A program made the position numbers and the translations under genes. From positions 101,181 through 165,180 of the forward strand of contig JAUILA010000012.1 of NCBI GenBank assembly GCA_030432655.1: a stretch of DNA of 64,000 nucleotides. The letters run 5' to 3'. This DNA comes from Bacteroidia bacterium. GTDB taxonomy: Bacteria; Bacteroidota; Bacteroidia; Cytophagales; Cyclobacteriaceae. Of the stretch, positions 59,385-64,000 are shown piece by piece; the first letter of the stretch is position 1; each line of letters begins with the position of its first letter. The notes below the pieces were generated by a model that had not been told where the DNA came from, made no database searches, and saw only the letters and a program-made list of their open reading frames with translations.

Positions 59385-60698
59385 TTACTCCCTTGTCATT
59401 TCGTAATTCTGACCACCTTGCTGCAGTTCCAGCTTATTTTCTTCCGGGCTGAAGATTAAGGTAATACCCGCCTGATCAAATTTAAAGGTGGTGTCATTTA
59501 CTGCCGACAGCGGGAAAGGAGGCTGGCCTGTGCCCTGTCCCATGAGCTTCGATCCTTCCCGGTAAATTTTAAGGTCGATGGGCAATGCATCGCTTGAATA
59601 GGTCCCTGCATACGCATCCAGGGTAGCCTCCGGGACCTCAATAAATGCGGGTAAATCAAACGGGACATCGAATATGTAACTCAGTGTTCCGATCATGATC
59701 GAATTGATCGGATAATTGACTCCGTTTGACAGGTAGGAAACCACAACATTGTCGTCCGGGAAATAGCCCGCCGAAGACTGGAAACCATCAATACCACCGT
59801 TATGTCCGAAGGCCTGTCGTTCTCCAAAAGGGAAGCTGAATAAGCCAAGACCGTACCCGTCTACAATGGTCATCATTTGTTCCAGTGATTCATCGGATAC
59901 CAAATCTCCACCAAAAAGGCATACAAAGTATTTACTGATATCCGTGGCGCTGGAAACAACGCCCCCGGCTCCAAGAGGTATGCTCATATCCGTCTCCGTG
60001 GTTTTTTTCCATGGTTTGTCCGCTTCATAAGAGAAGGCTTCACCTTCCTTTGTTCCGATCTTTTGCCCGTAATAGGTATCCGTCAGTCCGCATTTTGAAG
60101 TGATGCGTGCTTCGAGAAGCTCCGGATAGGAATTCCTGGTGACGTCTTCCGCGATGAACCCCAGCAGTACATAATTGGTATTTGAATATTCAAATTTCCC
60201 GTCCGGCTCAAATACCGTCCCGTTTTCGATGAATTTTTCCAGGAGCCCTTCCTTTGATTCACGTGATTCCATCCATTTACGGTAATCTTCTGCACTCGTA
60301 AAATTGAACAGTCCGCTTCGGTGCCTCAGCAGGTGTTCAATGGTGATCTTTTCGGCATTCGGTATATCAGGGTAGAATTCCGACAGGGGGGTATCCAGCG
60401 TGAGTTTTCCCTCATCAACAAGCTGCATGATCAGGGTGGCAGTGAATGTCTTGCTGATGGAACCGATCCGGTACCTGGTATGTGGTCCGGCAGCCAGGTC
60501 CTTTTTAACGTCCGACATTCCAATACTCCGGGTATACACCTCTTCCCCGTCAATGAATACGGACACACTGCCCATGCCCTGGTCCTTTTCATCAAGAAGG
60601 TCAAAGAATGCGTCCAGCTTTTCCTTGTCCGCCACCTGGGCCTGGCCCGGGAGAGTAACAAGGAGAATAAGGAGTACAATGAATGAACGTAATTGCAT
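59385..60698 (-). CDS. Serine hydrolase of the beta-lactamase/S12 family
   Basis: 437 residues with signal peptide MQLRSFIVLLILLVTLPGQA. SxxK is in IGSISKTFTATLIMQLVDEG, YxN in KFEYSNTNYVLLGFIAEDVT, and the third box is FGHNGGIDGFQSSAGYF. The 110-residue C-terminal domain is beta-rich. Paralogous in style to the gene at 51580 but not a close copy. Substrate unknown; esterase or peptidase activity is possible. Confidence 0.9.
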   Translation of the reverse strand: MQLRSFIVLLILLVTLPGQAQVADKEKLDAFFDLLDEKDQGMGSVSVFIDGEEVYTRSIGMSDVKKDLAAGPHTRYRIGSISKTFTATLIMQLVDEGKLTLDTPLSEFYPDIPNAEKITIEHLLRHRSGLFNFTSAEDYRKWMESRESKEGLLEKFIENGTVFEPDGKFEYSNTNYVLLGFIAEDVTRNSYPELLEARITSKCGLTDTYYGQKIGTKEGEAFSYEADKPWKKTTETDMSIPLGAGGVVSSATDISKYFVCLFGGDLVSDESLEQMMTIVDGYGLGLFSFPFGERQAFGHNGGIDGFQSSAGYFPDDNVVVSYLSNGVNYPINSIMIGTLSYIFDVPFDLPAFIEVPEATLDAYAGTYSSDALPIDLKIYREGSKLMGQGTGQPPFPLSAVNDTTFKFDQAGITLIFSPEENKLELQQGGQNYEMTRE

Positions 60699-60916
60699 AG
60701 GTTTCAGTGATTTGATTTCAGGAAAATTACGATAAAAGACTGAATTTAGATTCCCTGCTCATCTGCCAAAATAACCGCCCGCCGGTGTTCGATATCGGAT
60801 AGCGGGTGTTCGTAAAAGCACAATGGCAATTCCTTCAATCGCCCCAAACACTACTAGAACGGCGTTCAGGCCGGCTGGCAAGGCATTTGTCCTTTAGTTT
60901 GCCAAATAACAACCCT

Positions 60917-63304
60917 ATGCTGAAGAATTACCTGAACTCCGCCATCCGCCATTTTCTGCGGCACCGCTTTTTTTCATTTCTAAATATTGCCGGTCTCACC
61001 GTCGGAATTGCCTGCAGTCTTTTGCTGGCCATGTTTGTCTGGCAGGAGGCAACCTACGATAATTTTCACGCGGATAAGGACCGGATCTATCGGATCACTT
61101 CAGATTTTAAAATGGGTGAATACAGCACTCAGACAGCAATGACCGGTTCGGCCATAGGTCCCGCGATAACCAGTGAAATACCGGAGGTTGCGAACATGGT
61201 ACGTTTCTTCAAGTACCCGGTTGTTGTTACCCATGAAGAAAATAAATTTGAAGAAGCCGATTTTATCTGGGCAGACAGTTCTTTTTTTGATGTATTCTCT
61301 TTCCGGCTTCTGGAAGGGAATCCGAAGACGGCGTTAAGCGGAAGAAACAAAATTCTTCTTACCCCTGAATCAGCGCTTAAATATTTTGGGGACAAGGATC
61401 CGGTTGGAGAAATGCTCGTTGTGGATAATGGCAGCGAATATGAAGTAACCGGTATTGTGGAGGCGGCACCGGTCAATTCTCAGATCAAATATGATTTCAT
61501 AGCATCGTTTACAACTCTAAGGGCGGGAAGGGAACCGAGCCTGTTTCCCATGAATTATTACAGCTACATCATGGTCAATCCCAATACCGATCTGGCTGTT
61601 CTGGAATCCAAGGTGAGCTCGCTTGCGGCCAATAAAGCCTCGGAAAATGGCATCACGGGGGAAAACTACCTGAAAATCCAACTGGAGCCCCTGACCGAGG
61701 TGCATCTCACCTCGGATTTACCGGGTCTTGTGCCAAATGTAGACAAGCGCTACGTGGTAATCTTCTTTATCGTAACGGTGCTGATCCTGGTGATTGCCTG
61801 TATCAATTACATGAACCTGGCGACGGCCCGGGCGGCTGACCGGGGTACTGAAGTGGGTGTTCGTAAAGTTATGGGTGCCCACAGAGGCCAACTCTTCTGG
61901 CAATACATCACCGAATCATTTATCAGCGTTTTAGTGGCCTTTGTATTCTCCATTGTACTGGCCTCCCTGGTCCTGCCTTACTTTAACACAGCACTGAATA
62001 AGCAATACTCGCTGGATATATTCCTTTCACCTCTTCCGCTAACTATCATCTTTACCGTCGTAGTGCTCGTGGCACTTGGCTCCGGCATTTATCCGGCACT
62101 GGTGCTTACTCACTTCAGTCCTGTGAAAACCCTTAAAGGCTCAGCACGAACGTCTAAAGCGGGACTGGGTTTGCGCCGCGGACTTATTGTTTTTCAGTTT
62201 GTTATTTCGGCAGGTCTGATCATTTGTTCACTGGTGATTTACGAGCAGATCAGGTTTATCCAGACCAGCGATATTGGCTATCAGAAGGAACATGTGGTTG
62301 CCCAGACCGTCGATAATGATGTGGTACGATCGTATTCCGCACTAAAATCACAGCTCAGTTCCGTTCCTGCGGTAGAGGAGATGACCCTCGTCTATGAGAC
62401 GCCTACCCATATCAACTGGGGCGATGGGATGGAAACAAATGACGGCCGTCAATTACTGCTTAATGCCAATCCGGTTGAATACAACTATCTTAACACTTTC
62501 CGCATCAGCTTGCTTGCCGGTGAAGATTTTACGCGTCAGGATCAGTTGCAGGCTGATTCGGACAGCGCGCAGGCGCTTAACGAGGCCGGCAGGAATATTA
62601 TTATCAATAAACGTGCAGCCCAGGAGCTTGGCTGGACTCCGGAAGAGGCGGTCGGACAGCGTATCGACTTCAAGGGGAACGCGACTATCATTGGGGTAAC
62701 GGAGAATTTTCATTATGCCCCTCTGCATGAGGAAGTAGGACCACTTTTCCTGTTTGTTGACAGGATGTATAACCAGGTGGTTTTCCGGCTGAGCGGATCG
62801 GATATCCCGGGTACATTATCGCTGATTGAAGAAGAATGGAACAGGATCGCTCCTCATATACCGTTTGATCCTCTTTTTCTGGATGAGGAGTACAATGCCA
62901 TGTATGAGAATGAGGAAAGGCTGGGAATGTTATTTGGTTTTTTCACCATCCTGGCCGTGATCCTTGGAACTCTCGGACTGCTGGGACTTTCGGCCCTGAT
63001 GATCAGCAACCGGACGCGGGAAATAGGAATCCGTAAGGTCCTTGGAGCTTCTGTAAATCAGATTGTAGGTGTCCTGTCCATTGATTTTATGAAACTGGTA
63101 CTGGTTGCCTGTATGATCTCCATCCCACTTGCCTGGTACGCCATGGATCAATGGCTGCAGACGTTCAGCGCCCACATTTCCATGCCCTGGTACTTGTTCA
63201 TACTCGCCGGAACCCTATTGTTACTGGTTTCCCTGCTGACACTTAGTACTCAGACGGTGCGGGCAGCACTTCGTAATCCAACCGAAGTGATCAGGAATGA
63301 ATAA
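60917..63304 (+). CDS. FtsX/MacB-type ABC permease
   Basis: 795 residues from the chosen start MLKNYLNSAIRHFLRHRFFS; the open frame upstream to 60806 lacks similarity. Same layout as the permease at 56094: N-terminal helix, MacB core (about 50-250), helices with ATARAADRGTEVGVRKVMGA, second periplasmic domain, and ALMISNRTREIGIRKVLGAS before the last helices. It has no adjacent ATPase gene. The two permeases are distinct paralogues separated by the ALDC-like and serine hydrolase genes. Its stop abuts the stop of the PNPOx-like gene. Confidence 0.92.
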   Translation: MLKNYLNSAIRHFLRHRFFSFLNIAGLTVGIACSLLLAMFVWQEATYDNFHADKDRIYRITSDFKMGEYSTQTAMTGSAIGPAITSEIPEVANMVRFFKYPVVVTHEENKFEEADFIWADSSFFDVFSFRLLEGNPKTALSGRNKILLTPESALKYFGDKDPVGEMLVVDNGSEYEVTGIVEAAPVNSQIKYDFIASFTTLRAGREPSLFPMNYYSYIMVNPNTDLAVLESKVSSLAANKASENGITGENYLKIQLEPLTEVHLTSDLPGLVPNVDKRYVVIFFIVTVLILVIACINYMNLATARAADRGTEVGVRKVMGAHRGQLFWQYITESFISVLVAFVFSIVLASLVLPYFNTALNKQYSLDIFLSPLPLTIIFTVVVLVALGSGIYPALVLTHFSPVKTLKGSARTSKAGLGLRRGLIVFQFVISAGLIICSLVIYEQIRFIQTSDIGYQKEHVVAQTVDNDVVRSYSALKSQLSSVPAVEEMTLVYETPTHINWGDGMETNDGRQLLLNANPVEYNYLNTFRISLLAGEDFTRQDQLQADSDSAQALNEAGRNIIINKRAAQELGWTPEEAVGQRIDFKGNATIIGVTENFHYAPLHEEVGPLFLFVDRMYNQVVFRLSGSDIPGTLSLIEEEWNRIAPHIPFDPLFLDEEYNAMYENEERLGMLFGFFTILAVILGTLGLLGLSALMISNRTREIGIRKVLGASVNQIVGVLSIDFMKLVLVACMISIPLAWYAMDQWLQTFSAHISMPWYLFILAGTLLLLVSLLTLSTQTVRAALRNPTEVIRNE

Positions 63305-63943
63305 TTATTTTTCGTACAACGCGGTGATATGAGCAGGGAGTGGCATCTCCTTCTTGTTACCGACCGCTTCCGGTTCGCCGAAATTCCGGCTGACCGGGAT
63401 TACGCCGGTCCAGACCGGGAAATGTTCATCCTGTTTATCATCGGACGGTCCGCCCTGGCGAACCTTGCATGAAACCTCTTTAAGCGGAATGGCCAGGACC
63501 CTGGTTGCCTTAACTTCGCCATCCGTGATAGGGCGCAGGTGCTCCCACCGGCCCGGAACGATCTTTTCGGTAAATGCACGAAGGCATTCCACTTTTTCTT
63601 CGGGATCAGTAATTTCCTTTGGTTCACCGAAAAGTACCACAGACTCATAATTCATGCTGTGATGGAATGCGGAAGCAGCCAGCACCAGTGCATTCATGGC
63701 AAAAACAGTCAGGCAAACAGGCTGGCCGGTCAGTTTTTCAAGGAAATGGCTTTTTGCAGAGCCATGAAATACAATATGGTCATTATGAAGAACGAAAGCG
63801 GTGGGTAGCGCATAGGCCTGTCCGTTATCGGCATATGAAATCGTGCATATACTTTCCTGGTTAAGGATTTTCCGGATTACTTCCGGGTCGGATGAAGCCC
63901 GGTAGGCAAGTCGTGACGGGGTCAGGCGCGGGTCTGTGGACAT
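63305..63943 (-). CDS. PNPOx-like FMN-binding protein
   Basis: 212 residues from the chosen start MSTDPRLTPSRLAYRASSDP; the 16 upstream codons are not supported. The split-barrel flavin domain shows ICTISYADNGQAYALPTAFV, HIVFHGSAKSHFLEKLTGQP, SVVLFGEPKEITDPEEKVEC and the late PLKEVSCKVRQGGPSDDKQD, which resembles nitroreductase-like (NimA-type) members of the PNPOx family. It should bind FMN or a related cofactor. The reaction is not assignable. Confidence 0.87.
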   Translation of the reverse strand: MSTDPRLTPSRLAYRASSDPEVIRKILNQESICTISYADNGQAYALPTAFVLHNDHIVFHGSAKSHFLEKLTGQPVCLTVFAMNALVLAASAFHHSMNYESVVLFGEPKEITDPEEKVECLRAFTEKIVPGRWEHLRPITDGEVKATRVLAIPLKEVSCKVRQGGPSDDKQDEHFPVWTGVIPVSRNFGEPEAVGNKKEMPLPAHITALYEK

Positions 63944-64000
63944 AGGTTTTCTGATTAATTCAGTTAAAGATAAGTGTAATTGACATTTCAAATCGGTTAT

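Overview
The window looks like chromosomal DNA of a free-living member of the Bacteroidota, most like the Cytophagales/Flavobacteriia side. The basis is a T9SS type A C-terminal sorting domain (9319-10788), large FtsX/MacB-type permeases with the N-terminus typical of this phylum, DUF4301, lipoproteins with an acidic tract after the lipobox Cys, few Shine-Dalgarno sites, and -7 elements of the TAnnTTTG type. I saw no rRNA, tRNA, CRISPR array, intact insertion sequence or prophage. No stretch over 300 bases lacks a gene or gene remnant.

Layout. 0-9.3 kb: a three-domain fasciclin lipoprotein cut by the left edge, a secreted DUF1080 glycosidase-like protein, a transketolase/aldo-keto reductase pair, DUF4301, CHAD, a small membrane protein and a double VOC protein. 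9.3-16.5 kb: a T9SS cargo protein, then a tightly coupled tetR-ABC-hlyD-tolC operon whose ABC subunit has lost most catalytic motifs. 16.6-20.7 kb: DsrE-like and VOC proteins, a GH130-type gene that stops short, a frameshifted TPR gene and a hotdog thioesterase. 20.7-27.4 kb: a xylose locus (xylA, xylB, a divergent NrtR-like Nudix/wHTH regulator with a clear operator dyad, an APC permease and a sugar porter). 27.4-35.99 kb: a Vat-like acetyltransferase, S33 and M20 hydrolases, an Rrf2 regulator with an AhpD-like protein, a GNAT/aminotransferase pair, and two tandem secreted amidohydrolases, the second without metal ligands. 36.0-36.9 kb: decayed Rhs-core pieces flanking a ParD/ParE-type pair with a frameshifted toxin. 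37.7-44.7 kb: a lipoprotein combining SGNH-like, beta-propeller and cytochrome c domains with a ThuA-like partner, then a sulfatase and GNAT. 44.9-54 kb: lspA, a sensor lacking its ATPase domain, a thioesterase, MBL, TfoX, PlsC and NYN/OST-HTH proteins. 54-64 kb: an S9 peptidase, two FtsX permeases, a secreted acetolactate-decarboxylase-like protein, a serine hydrolase and a PNPOx-like protein.

How it fits together. Many products are exported hydrolases or lipoproteins (DUF1080, GH130, sulfatase, SGNH/PVC-type dehydrogenase, ThuA, amidohydrolases, M20, S9, S33), which suggests a scavenger of polymers and peptides. Xylose would enter by the sugar porter, pass through XylA and XylB, and join the pentose phosphate pathway at transketolase. 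The most unusual items are the ABC exporter with a dead-looking ATPase, the amidohydrolase/pseudo-amidohydrolase pair, the Rhs remnant apparently split by a toxin-antitoxin module, and the NrtR-type xylose switch.
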